Assembly: GCA_039583875.1 (NCBI GenBank)
Contig: CM077159.1
Span: 104,183,287 to 104,247,286, forward strand
Direction: 5' to 3'
Source: Platanthera guangdongensis
Lineage: Eukaryota; Streptophyta; Magnoliopsida; Asparagales; Orchidaceae
Length of the DNA: 64,000 nt
Of the stretch, positions 30,046 to 41,602 are shown piece after piece. The position numbers and the translations under genes are program-made. Within the stretch, counting starts at the first letter, position 1; each line of letters starts with the position of its first letter. Below the pieces are notes generated by a model. It had not been told where the DNA came from, ran no database searches, and saw only the letters and a program-made list of their open reading frames with translations.

Positions 30046-31608
30046 TGATGCCAAAGTTCACGGCAGTGAACCGGTCGCACAAGTAATATAAAGTGGGAGA
30101 GTTTTCCCAAGTATCGATCTCTCAAGAAACACAATAAGGTGGAGTTAATTTCGAGGAGGACTTGAGATTGAAGTCCTCAAGGTCGGCGGTAATGATGGGG
30201 GTTTTGACTGTTGCGATAAAAGAAAGTAAAAATCTAACAACTACTCCGATGCAACGCCGCTATGCAATGCTTCTCCAGACGGGATGGAAGACTAGTTGGG
30301 TCGCTATGCACCGAGTCACTAGGAGGTTGGGAGAGTAGGCTTGCGGATGAGGTGTTGAGAATGGCGGAATGAGGGTCATGAGCACCTCTTCACTACGTAC
30401 GCCACTAGCAATTACTAGTGCGGCAAGGGTGGATGGTGGATAAAATATGGCGCACCTCAAGCAACTAAAGCGTAAAATAATACAGAATCACATAGACCTG
30501 AATCTAATAAAGTTTACATCTAAAGTGTAACAACATCAATATAAATGAAGTTTTAACACACATATACAACAATAAAGGAAGAACAAGTCAAGAGATCTAC
30601 TGAATTCGAAGTCTTGCTGAGGATTCACGGTTGGAATCGTCGGGTTGTCAATCTGCATCAAAACTCGGTCCTCAACTGCATCCGGGGTAGAGAAGGGCTG
30701 TCACCACCTTCCAATGGCCCGTCTTCTTCGTGTTACGACAGTGTACGAAATTTGCAAGCTTCCCTTTGCTTGATGGCTATGGCGTTGAAGCTTGAAATGA
30801 ACCCAAGAGATGATGGAGGAGGCCGAGAGGAAGCTCCGGCTTGGATTTGGCGGTGAAAGCTTCCCCGGAGCACCTCCCTAGGGTGGAAGATGATGAAAAA
30901 CGGCGGAGAAGGCAGAAAACAGCGGAGAAATGTCGAGCGATCCGAATGATTCCGAATTAGGGTGAGACCTGCGATATTTATACAAAGCAGAATTGAACAA
31001 TGCGCACTATCACGGGCGCACGTCCAGTGGTCGTGTGCACTATGTCCAGTGATCGTGCGCACTGGCATGGCAGATGAGGAAGAAGAACTGGGATAACGCG
31101 CATGAGAAGTGGCGCACGACCATCGGTCGTGCGCACTAAGTTCAATGGTCGTGCGATTACTCCAGACAGGACTCCAGGAAAAGAGGAATCAATGCACACG
31201 ATCAGTGGTGCACGACCGGTGGTCGTGCGCACTATGTCCAGTGGTCGTGCGATTACCCGAGGCAGATTTTGGAAATCAGGGTACATTGCGCACGATCATC
31301 GGCGCAATACCAGTGGTCGTGCGCACTATATTCGATGATCGTGCGCAGTATTGCGGCTTCAAAACATCCCTGGAACACGCACACGACCCCTAAACCCAGC
31401 ACTGATATGTGCAGACATTCCAGACGATCACAAAAAGGAGTACAAATAATAAAAGTAGCAAAATACACAACCACGGGCCAAAATGTGCACTTCATATGGA
31501 AATATAGACAAGATGAAATATGAACGATATAGAATTAAAAGTGAAGTGCAAACGTGTGAAAACTAGCCTAGATGAGTCCGAAAAACCCTATATAAATCGG
31601 ACTCATCA
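30046..31608 (-). repeat. Element D 3' LTR
   Basis: The minus strand runs TGATGAGTCC...GGCATCA. It contains a hairpin cluster at about 31010-31345 built on GCGCACGACC/GGTCGTGCGC, and a TATA-like TATAAATAT on the minus strand near 30975-30985. Confidence 0.9.
31010..31345. repeat. CACGACC/GGTCGTG hairpin cluster in the D LTR
   Basis: GGTCGTGCGCACT-like words recur at least six times. Clear hairpins are 31112-31134 (arms GCGCACGACC and GGTCGTGCGC) and 31210-31228 (arms GCACGACC and GGTCGTGC). The cluster recurs at about 56730-57065 in the other LTR with scattered C-to-T type changes. Confidence 0.85.
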
Positions 31609-31621
31609 CACCCCCAGATTT
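31609..31621 (-). other. Polypurine tract of element D
   Basis: The minus strand reads AAATCTGGGGGTG directly before the LTR start TGATGAG. A second similar tract (AAGTCTGGGGGAG) lies at about 33056-33068. Confidence 0.75.
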
Positions 31622-33644
31622 AACTGTTTGCGTGTCCCGAGCAAACAAAATCTAAGCAGACAGGGAAAATGATTTAGCTAACAAGGAAATTGCGATACGG
31701 AGTACCATGCGAATTTGCATGCTCGTATGCGTAAAACATATAATAGAAGAAATTTCTAAGTATACAAAATAGTTTAAACTTTTCACAATGCGTATAAACA
31801 TTTTATTATTACTAAAAAATGGAATCACGGTGAATCATCCGGTCACGCGTATGGAGAAAGTAGACTAATCGCTAGGCGAGCATTGCCAAAGATCAGAGCT
31901 CGGGATAACCTCCAAAGGAATCCACAAATGTCGGTGACCATATGCTTGCCCTTTCGCATTCTCTCCACGGCACTGGTTGGGTTCACACACGAATCAGTAA
32001 GACTTTAGGTGAAGAGATGGGGCTTGGGTTTCGGTGAGGTAAATAAAGATAAACAGGAAGGCTATGCACCTAACCCAAATAAGCTATCAAAGAAAGAATC
32101 CATCAGCTAACCAAAATATATGCGGGTACACAACACCCCTAGACTTAACTTTTAACATATGGGTGTGTGCACCGCCTACTACAAAAATACTCACATCTCA
32201 AATAGGATTTTCAATTTTACTTTTACTTTTACTTTTCACTTTTTCACAATTAACATCATTTTTTTTTAACTTTTCTTTTTCAAATTACTTTTCTTTTAAC
32301 AATTTCAGCAAATATAAGCTTTGGAGCACATCCATATATTCACATGTAAAAGCACCACATCAACACCCCAACACGAAAAATGTAAAACTCTAAAGCTCGA
32401 CTTGGGAGTGCGACTAGGATCAGCTTTGAGGCTTTGGTGAAATAAAGCTGGAGCTGAATCAAAAGAATGGGTAGGTACAACGGGGCTAGCGAGGACAAGA
32501 CGTTAGGAACGGTACAAAGCTCAACCGGGATAAAATGATGGCCTACATCACGCTCGTGCGAGTGAACTAACCTATACCCATGCTTCAATAATAGCTTGGG
32601 GCAAGTTCTTAGCCAACGAGAAAGACTATCCATCCTCCCGACTCAAGCAAAATGAAACTAACGGCCGTCTCAACACATCCCTAAGCCACCGTCGGATTCA
32701 CACCGGATTCATCAATGTTTGAGTAAAATAAAAATTCTTTACACAAATAGAAAAATATAAAACTATAAGCATACAGAAAAATTAAATCTACTTCAATTTC
32801 TACACGAGACGAGAGCACTTGACTAGGAGCACAATAAGGTCAACATTTTACTCTGTCTCACAATCTTATGTCCGCACCATAATTTTCCCAAATCATACAA
32901 AAGAAACGAGTTTAACTCGCAACACGCAAAAAGCTAAGCACGCGCTCATGTGGGTGCAGTGGTGTGTGATGAAATGAACTAATCATAATAAATCTATAAA
33001 GGCTTCTAGTATGCACATGAGATATGCACGTGTAAAAGGTAACAAAACTGGCTCTCCCCCAGACTTAAACTAAACGACACAGCATAAGATGGAGAAATTA
33101 AAATCATAAAATGCTAAGGGAAGAGGTTACCCAATGCTCAGCCTGTGAGCATACCAGAAGACGCGTGGAAACCTGAAGCAGGCCCGCCATACTAAGAATC
33201 ACAACCCCGCCAATACGAATTTGCCATGAATACCTGCAGGGGCGAGCTCCGCAAAAACAAAAGAAAATATACAAAATACAAAGAAATACTACAACTAAAT
33301 AGACATGAAAAACAAATACAGAAAATGAAAGATAAGTACTGGGGTTATTGTCATCCCAACACAACTTATTCGGCTACGAAAAGGTTCTAACTAATGGGCC
33401 TATGAAAAGAAAAATGCACACGTAACTATCCCAATATCCGTTTCGGTAACGGGTACCGATACGGTGATAAAACAGTTACCCCTCTGCCTAAATAATCATA
33501 TCTGCTCCTTGCAGGCAGAGGAAATAGGAAGTAGGATAAGGAGGAGGCCTGATCCTCACTCATCTCACCACAAAACAAATCCTTGCCTAGCAAAGTATCG
33601 TCTACTACAGGGAGAAGGCAGGAGGAGAAAGCAATCAATGGAGC
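31622..33644 (-). other. Element D non-coding internal region
   Basis: About 2 kb between the gene and the 3' LTR. I see no coding motif on either strand. The region is AT-rich, with an extra polypurine-like tract near 33056 and a T-rich stretch near 32215-32300. Confidence 0.6.
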
Positions 33645-34700
33645 TTACTCAACAGAGGAGGAATCAACCTCCTCATGAGAGAGGATGCTATCATCGATAA
33701 CTCGAGATGAAAGCTCCAAGTCGTCCTGAAGCTCCTGCGGAGACTCAACCCGCCCAGGCTCAGATAAAGAAGGGGGATCAAGAAATAAAGGAGAAGAAGA
33801 ACTAAAATAATAAGAAATAGGGGGAGTGGTCCCGGTCTCACTCCCAGCAGGATCCAAACATAGCTCATTGTCGGCGTCACATGAGTCATGGCGAGGGGAA
33901 TCCGCGAGCTCGAGGTCCTCGGTGGTGGTTTGGACCTCCTCCATCAAGGAAGTGGAAACTTCCTCAACAAAGAGGATCTCATCATCAACGCACCTCGGTG
34001 CGTCCACATGTTCCAAGACGTAATACTTTCCATTAATGAAAATAATATCCTCGTCAAACATGGGCACACCCTCAAGCTCAGAATCACAATCTGGCCGAAC
34101 ATCATCAACCGACTCACTAAAAATAGGGATAGATAATTCTTGCAAAGAAGGCGGAGGAACAACAGCATCAGAGATAATATGTGCGGGTTCCTCCGTGGGT
34201 GAATCAATAAGAGGGGAAGAGTGTATGGGGAGAGATGGCGCCACAATGTCGTCACACCGATCAGCAGAAAGTCTGATGGCCATATCTGCAGCAGTCCCCC
34301 ATAGACAAGGTGGTGCTGCGAATATATCATCAGAATCAAAAGGGGCGGCCATTTGAGAGGGTGATAGAGTGAATCGGATACCCGGTTCATCATCCTCCTT
34401 CAACTGGCGCCGAAATTCTGTGCTATCTCTCAACATGTGTTCGGTGCTACGACAACACAAACATCGTTTTCCATTACTCCTCGATCCAGGTGGGACCGGA
34501 GAGGAATATGAAAAAGATGAATGCGTAGAAGAGGAGTGACCATAAGACTTGGGCTAGGTGTATGAAGTACCATAGGAATATTGTGCTCCATACACAGAAC
34601 CACGAGAATTATGCTCCCAATCTTCAGTGGTGCACTCATCACTACCATGCTAATAATCCCCGCACCATCGGCAACGAAGATTCATATAAGAATACATGGT
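33645..34700 (-). pseudogene. Element D acidic protein with two zinc knuckles
   Basis: The open part is 33645-34460 (271 residues, acidic, rich in Asp, Glu, Ser, Pro). The same frame extends upstream to an ATG at about 34698, crossing two TAG stops (~34649 and ~34558). The N-terminus carries CRWCGDY, a stop, then HGSDEC: a CX2CX4HX4C knuckle with the stop in the loop. A second knuckle, CLCCRSTEHMLRDS, has Ser in place of the last Cys. The rest has no motif I recognise; it includes INGKYYVLEH and many acidic patches. Two knuckles suggest nucleic-acid binding, like a gag nucleocapsid. No capsid region is recognisable. Confidence 0.6.
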
Positions 34701-34925
34701 GCAACAAGAAGAATTCAACAACAGAAAGTTTCTAAGCAACAATTAACTACACACCACAGATAAAAGAATAGGAAAACCTGCTATAGAAAAATTAAAACTA
34801 GAATAAGAACAAATAAAAATAAGAAACAGATTCTAAAAACTAAAGCAAAGAAGAAACATGAAATATACAAATGAAAAATGGCTTCTATCTCCTATCTCCC
34901 TCTCCAAAAACTCACACGACTGTGT

Positions 34926-34943
34926 TCCCCGGCAACGGCGCCA
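34926..34943 (-). other. Primer binding site, tRNA-Asp type (element D)
   Basis: The minus strand reads TGGCGCCGTTGCCGGGGA, a perfect form of the site common in Athila/Tat elements. It lies 6 bases after the LTR end CATCA. Confidence 0.88.
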
Positions 34944-36649
34944 AAAACTTGATGCTAAAGATCACGGCAGTGAACCGGTCGCACAAGTAATATAAAGTGG
35001 GCGAGTTTTCCCAAGTATCGATCTCTCAAGGAACACAGTAAGGTGGAGTTAATTTCGAGGAGGACTTGAGATTGAAGTCCTCAAGGTCGGCGGTAACGAT
35101 GGGGGTTTTGATTGTTGCGATAAAAAGAAAGTAAAAATCTAACAACTACTCCTATGCAACGCCGCTATACGATGCTTCGCCAGGCGGGATGGAAGACTAG
35201 TCTGTCCGCTATGCACCGAATCACTAGGCGGATGGGCGAGTAGGCTTGCAGATGAGGTGATGAGAATGGCGGAATGAGGGTCGCGATCACCTCTTCACTA
35301 CGCACGTCACTAGCAATTGCTAGTGCGGCAAGGGTGGATGGTGGATGAAATATGGCGCACCTCAAGCAACTAAAGCGTAAAACAATACAGAATAACATAG
35401 ACATGAATCTAATAAAGTTTACATCTAAAGTGCAACAACATCAATATAAATGAAGTTTTAACACACATATACAAAAATAAAGGAAGAACAAGTTAAGAAA
35501 TCGACCGAATTCGAAGTCTTGCTGAGGATTCACGGTTGGAATCGTCGGGTTGTCAATCTGGTTCCAAAATCAGTCCTCAACTGCGTCCGGCGTAGAGAAG
35601 GGCTGTCACCACCTTCCAATGGCCCGTCTTCTTCGTGTCACGATAGCGGACGAAAGTTGCAAGCTTCCCTTTGCTTGATGTCTATGGCGTTTGATTGAGC
35701 CCACGAACAGACTCTTATTGTGGTTGGTTCGATGAGTTGATCATCGCGGGCTTGCAAAGGGAGGCAAGTGCACCTATCGCAAGAAATATAGAATATTCGG
35801 GGGAATATCCAGATCTTAAATTTCCCAGGAACGGGTTGATTATCCCTACTGCTCCGAAAGCACTATAATTTTACCGAAATAGTTAAGTCGATTTTTAATT
35901 AAGAAAAAGCTGGAAAAAGATTAAAAGCAGAGTCAATGAAGAGTTAACACTCGGTATCAAATTACGTTAGGATTAAAAATAGATTTGAATAACTAGATAT
36001 CTAAAGTTTCAATTCAATTAAAGCGAAAACTTGGCCGTGGAGGTTCAAAACAATGAGCTCACCTATCTCTAGGAATATCGCTCACCTGGACATTAAGGCT
36101 CTTCGACCGGGCTCTCGTCCGACGAAGGATTCCCCTTAATGCTCGCAGTACGCTAAGAACCCAGTTATTGGGTGGGGAACCCAATCTGATAGTGTTAGCG
36201 CGCCTCCTCTCTCGAGGGTTAGTGCGGAAATCTATTTACCCAGGAGTGATCTGTCCATACGCACGGAATCTCGGCTAGCTAGCGTATGGATAACGGAAAT
36301 AGAGCCCACACATTGATATGTGGTTCTACGCGTCGTTAACCCGGGGTAAACCTTAAGTTTTTTAATTAAATAGAATCATGAGACCTTTAGTTATTTAAAA
36401 TATTTTTAATCCCAAAGCTCTTCGATACCGAGGGCTAAAAGTAATTAGCCACTCATCGGAATGGGGATAGCTTATGAGTTTGGTTATGCGAGCATTCTAA
36501 ACTATTCGCTGAAGGGTTATAAAGAAAATAAGAAAAAAAGTAAAATAACCTAATGTTAGAAAAGATACTACAAACAAACACACCCACATTCATCCAAACA
36601 CATAATAAAGAGACAAAAATAAACCTAAGTTACAAGAAAGTGAAAATTG

Positions 36650-37140
36650 CATAATTAAAATTGCAAGTCCCACTCAAACGAGTGGGGGCGGGAAATAAAA
36701 GCTGAAAATTGCAAGTCCTACTCAAACAAGTAGGACTGAAATGAAAGAGAGTCCTAATCAAATGAGTAGGAGAAAATAAATGTGATTACAGGGCTTTCTC
36801 AAATATTTACAGGGAAATAAAGACACGCCATTTAACTCTTAACGAGTAGGAGAAAATAAATGCGAGTACAAGTCCTACTCAAACGAGTAGGCGGGAAATA
36901 AAGTCCGTCCATTTAACTCAAGTGAGTAGGTGGAAAAATAAAAAAATGTCAGCCATTTAACTCAAGTGAGTAGGCGGTAAAATAAAGAATGAAAATTACA
37001 AGTCCTACTCAAACGAGTAGGCAAGAAATGCAGTCTGGCCATTTAACTCCTAGCGAGTAGGTAGTAAATAAAAATACACACACTTGCTTGAATAAAATCC
37101 AGTCATTTAACTCAAATGAGTAGGCGGAAAATAAAAACAA
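36650..37140. repeat. ACTC/GAGT hairpin array in the Athila LTR
   Basis: Repeated units carry CCTACTC-AAAC-GAGTAGG (for example 36874-36891) and ACTC-AAGT-GAGT, followed by AT-rich spacers. The first unit (36669-36686) reads CCCACTC-AAAC-GAGTGGG, changed on both arms. The same layout recurs at about 54415-54900 in the 5' LTR. Confidence 0.88.
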
Positions 37141-38019
37141 CACACGCACTCTACTTGAAAGTAACTACTCACACACTCGACATAAATAAACACACACACA
37201 CACACACTTGCATAAATTAAATAAGATGATAAATATTATCTCATACACGCGCGCACTCGAGCGTAAAATAAGAAAAACAAAGTTATTGGACAATTAAAAC
37301 AACTACATTTCTTCCGTTGGAATGCGGTAGAAATGCGTAAAAAGACGAAATAAAAATTGTTTGAGCAAAAAGTTTTCAAATTAAATTGAGAAAGGCAAGT
37401 GCCCGAAAAATTAAAACGTTTACATTTTTACCGTTAGAATTTTACAGAAATGAATAAAAAGTGGAAATAAAAATTGTTTGAGCAAAAATATTTTTTTTAA
37501 TTGCTAAAATTGAGAGTTGTTGAAAAATTTATAGTAACGCATAATCTAGTTTTAAAGCTTTGTAAAACGGGTTAAAAAGGTGTAAAACAAAAAAAACATG
37601 AAAGTAAAACCCTAAGTCAAAACGATTCTAAATAGTATTACAAAAAATAGCTATAATAACGGCTAGAAATGTTGATAAAAATGAAAGTAAATCAAAAGGT
37701 TTTTCATTTGAAAGTATAAATTTTGCAATTTTTAAGCTCATAAACACACACACGCATTATGAAAATGAAAACTAAAGTACTTAGGATTGATGAAAAGAAG
37801 GCCTTCAGAGTTTTTTCAAAGCATTATAAGGATGAAAAGAAAAGATTTTATTAACAAAAAAGTTGATTACAGTGCTTAAACAAACTTGAAAAGGAGGGGG
37901 AAAGATCCTAACGTAGCCCCAAAACTAGCTCCAAACAGCAGCCCTTAGCATCAAAACGGTTCAAAAATTTGGAACCCTTAACTCATACAGCAGCTGCCCT
38001 TTTATAGGCAAAAATTTCC

Positions 38020-38640
38020 AAGTACACGCCTTCCGACATGGGCATGTCGGGGGGCGTGTCGGCACTATTTAACAGAAGAATTCGGTGATCTGACGGCGAT
38101 ATGACATTGCGGCTGAAAACGCGGCGGTCACGCCCCCTGTCACGGGCGTGACGGTGGGCGTGTCGGGGAGGTTGAAATGTGCGTTGTTTGCATTGAAAGT
38201 CGTCGGCAACGGTTTGTTGGGCCAGGTGGCGGAAGTCACGCCCAGGTTACGGCGTGACTCTAGGCGTGTCGGGGGTTCGACGATCGTCGAGCGGAAAGTC
38301 ATCGAGCAACAAAATCGTCGAGCGGGAAAATGGGTTTGACGATCGTCGAGCGGGAAGATCGTCGAGCCCGGGTCTATGTCAGGCAGGAGGAGGAGTCATG
38401 CCCTTGGTCACGGGCGTGACGCTAGGCGTGTCGGATTGTTCGACGATCGTCGAGCTGAAAAATCGCCGAGCGGTATGGACACAGGCTTTGGTCACGCCCC
38501 GTGTCGGGTGACACGGGCGTGACGCCAGGCGTGTCAAGCTTTTCTCTTCAAAAATCATTGATTTCGCTGGAATTTGAGGGGTCACGCCCTAGTCACGGGC
38601 CTGACCAACAGTACACGGGCGTGACATGTATATTTTGGGC
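38020..38640. repeat. CACG/CGTG and GACGATCGTC palindrome cluster in the Athila LTR
   Basis: GTCACG-GG-CGTGAC occurs several times (near 38140 and 38408). CCGACATG-GG-CATGTCGG is near 38031. CGACGATCGTCG occurs near 38279, 38339 and 38441. The corresponding block in the 5' LTR is about 55790-56335, which lacks ~57 bp. Confidence 0.88.
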
Positions 38641-38801
38641 AGATTTTTTTGATTTTTATCTGAAAAACAAAATAAAATAAATTAGCAAAATATTTACAAT
38701 AAAAGAAACATTTTATTGAACAAAAGTAAGTAAAAATGACAAAAATAAAGTAAAACGACTGATATAATGTACATAAAACTAGTTATATTTACAATTCATA
38801 A

Positions 38802-40641
38802 AATACTCCATACTTAAGTTTTTGCTATTCTAGAGCAAAAGTTTGAGGTGAACTTATAAGGAATAGAAAAAACTCTAAGTTTAGCTACCGCTTAATCAAT
38901 TATAAGAGAGATCTAAATAAATTAACGGGGTGTAAGAGTTAAGTCCAAAATTTATGAAGATGATTTAAATAGCGCAAAAGTTTTGGCCAAAAGACTTCTT
39001 GATATAATCAAATAGAAAGCAATAATTGTAATGGTTAGATTAACAAGAATAGTTTGGAATTATATGAACTTTTAGCTTATAGGAGTTTTACTGGAAATAA
39101 TGCAATTTACAAATTATGCTCTCAAAAAGATTTTTGAATCAAATCTACAATCATGAAATTGGCTAAGGGGGTTGATGTTGGTTTATGAAGAGGATTTGAA
39201 ATTTGAGGTGAGGTAATTTTTTCTCGAACCTCTATTTTTTTTCTTTTTGGATTATTAGGAAATGAAATCTTATTTTCCTAATATCAAATTTTTTTTCAAC
39301 TTCATAATAAAATTTAACCCAATGTATATGTGTAGGAGTAATGAATTTTATCCTCTTACTCCATAACATATAATCTTTTTAATCTATTGGGTGCTTATGT
39401 TTACGGAACGAAATCATATTCCCATTGACATAGGATCTTTTAAGGATAATAATTTTATCATGCCAAGTAGGTCATGATAAGAAAGGTGAGAAAAGAAAAC
39501 TAGATTTTTAATTAAAAACAATTTTGAGAGCAACCTTAATAAATTGTAAGTTCCAATTTTTCAGAAAGCTAAAAGTAAAAACATAATTGAATCCTATAGT
39601 CGTTATTTTCTAACATAATATATGTGCTCCTATCAATGAAAAATTAGAAGTTGTGCCTAAAACGAGTTCGCTATTTTTAACAAAGCATAATGAATTCTTT
39701 AAAACTTAACCCCGAATATTTAAATTTTTCAATCAATAATTAACAAACGAATAACAAACAAAGAAATAATAAAATTCACATATAAATAAACTCAAAACAA
39801 AATTTTTGGATAGCAAGAAAATTAAGGATGGTATATTTGATTTATTTGTTTCAAAATATATTTTCTTTTTTGGTTTTTTAGAGTTTTTATCATTTTTTCT
39901 GTTTTTTTTATCTATTATCTTTTTTTAAAATTTTTGTTTTGTTTTCCTCTTTTTTTGAATTTTTTTAACTTATTATCTTTTTTTTTAGATTTTTAAGTTT
40001 TTGCGAAAAGTGCGAGAAAAAGAGATGTTATTTACAAGAATGAGAGAGAAAAAGAAGGGGGAGAGAGAGAAGATTATTTACAAAAATCTTTACAGAGATT
40101 TTTACAAAATGAAACTAAATATTTTTGGATTTTTTGTTTTATAATTTTTTTGGAATTTTGTTTTACAATTTTTTTGGAATTTTTGGTTAAAAAAGAAAGA
40201 AAAAAAACAAGACCTTAAGTTTTTGGGATTTTTTTTCATTTTCAATTTTTTTTTGTTTTTTTTGTTATATAGTTTTTTTTCATATATATTTTTTTTATTT
40301 TGGAAGTGCAAAAAATAGAAGTGTGAAAAAGAAAGCGAGAAAACACCCTCATACTTAAGTTCAACATTGTCCCCAATGTTGTAACGTAAGTATGCGGAAC
40401 AAAACAGGTATGATAATATATACAAAGAAAAGAAAGAGAGGGGGGGGGTAGAAGCTTCCCTGACAAGAGGTGGGGAAGGCGCAGTTTAGGAACCCTGCAT
40501 TATGAAGAAAGATAGCAAAGAAAAAGGTAAAGAGATAGCAAAAAAGATAAATATGGGATGCCTCCCAGGAGCGCTTTGTTATGGATTTGAAATTACCGCC
40601 CACAGGATCGCCTGCTATGTATAATTTTAAGCGATGACCGT
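38802..40641 (-). other. Athila 3' non-coding region
   Basis: About 1.8 kb between the integrase end and the 3' LTR, where some Athila elements carry an env-like gene. It is strongly AT-rich with long T and A runs (39840-40300). I find no ORF with a motif; small open frames near 40102-40466 are low-complexity Lys/Asn translations of A/T runs. Confidence 0.7.
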
Positions 40642-41235
40642 TCATTTTAAACGATCCTTTATCCGGGTGGGAGATGAGTACAGTCCCATATGGCCAAACC
40701 TCTTCAACTTTGAAGGGGTCGGACCAACATGATCTAAGTTTCCCGGGGAAAGTCTAAGTCGTGAATTATATAGAAGGACAAGATCGCCCAGAGAAAAAGT
40801 TTTTTTGGGCTTGAGTTTTAGGTCGTGATAAAACTTAGAACGCTCCTTATAGAACTTATTGCTCTCATAAGCGTTTGCACGCCATTCATTGAGCTCGTTT
40901 AGTTGCAGTTTTCTATTTTGGGAGGCTAAGTTAGCTTCGAGATTTAAGAGTTTTAAAGCCCAAAGTGCACGATGTTCTAATTCTACGGGGAGATGACACG
41001 CTTTGCCGTAAACTAATAAATACGGCGTATAACCAATTGCTGTTTTGTAAGCAGTACGATAAGCCCACAATGCATCGTCGAGTTTGATGGACCAATCTTT
41101 CCTATTAAGTTAATCAGTTTTCTCTAATATGCGCTTTATCTCTCGATTTACTACCTCTACTTGGGCACTAGTTTGCGGGTGGTAGGGGGTGGCAAGTTTG
41201 TGAGTGACGCCATATCTATCTAACGTCTTAGCCAT
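40600..41235 (-). pseudogene. Athila integrase, C-terminal part
   Basis: This continues from 41236 after a TAG (Trp expected). It holds the third catalytic residue in [14 protein letters not shown] (~41145). A second stop lies near 41107. [32 protein letters not shown], typical of Athila, follows at about 41070-40975. A one-base frameshift near 40742 moves the end ([15 protein letters not shown], then MNGHRLK) into another frame, which reaches about 40600. Confidence 0.87.
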
Positions 41236-41602
41236 CTAGGTGTTGCATAAATGCGTCCCCCTATCGCTTACAATAGCGCGGGGAGTGCCGAAGCGAGAAA
41301 ATAGTTTTTTAAGAAATGTAACGACGACTCGAGCATCGTTGGTGGGGAGAGCTTGCGCTTCCGCCCACCCCGATACGTAGTCGACCACTACTAAAATATA
41401 ATTATTTTTGAAAGACGAAGGTAGGAGGCCAATGAAATCTATGCCCCATAAATCGAAGAATTCGCATTCTAAAAACAATTTTTTGGGCATCTCATCGCGA
41501 CGAGAGATGTTACCCAACCGCTGACAACTATCGCATGCACGCACAAAATTGTGAGCGTCTTTGAATAGAGTGGGCCAAAAGAATCCCGCCCCCAGCGCCT
41601 TC
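41236..41602 (-). pseudogene. Athila integrase core
   Basis: The sequence reads FFWPTLFKDAH, ACDSCQRLGN (zinc-finger Cys pair), LWGIDFIG (first catalytic Asp), VVVDYVSGWAEAQA and SDRGTHLCN (second Asp). The upstream half, with the His pair HFHEGPAGGH, is on the other side of copia-B at 49096-49271. Removing copia-B and one CCTTC copy restores a continuous frame (RTARK then ALGAGFFWP). Residues upstream of 41602 in the local open frame are copia LTR sequence. Confidence 0.88.

Larger units (their letters stand above)
35692..38801 (-). repeat. Athila 3' LTR
   Basis: 3110 bp. The inner end reads CATAA where the other LTR has CATCA (one mutation). A TATA box, CCTATAAAAGG, is on the minus strand near 38001-38012. 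It carries two hairpin arrays (36650-37140 and 38020-38640) and an (AC)9 microsatellite (about 37190-37207). Confidence 0.9.

Noticed and set aside
32064..32393. 109-residue open frame in the D internal region
   Set aside because: Low-complexity Phe/Leu translation of a T-rich stretch on the strand opposite to the D gene.
33645..34460. A captured host gene in element D
   Set aside because: Zinc knuckles in the same frame upstream and its placement after the primer site fit an element gene better; host capture cannot be excluded without a search.
37190..37207. (AC)9 microsatellite as a notable locus
   Set aside because: Short simple repeat present in both Athila LTRs; nothing unusual.
40102..40466. 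Lys/Asn-rich frames near the Athila integrase end
   Set aside because: They translate long A/T runs and show no family resemblance.
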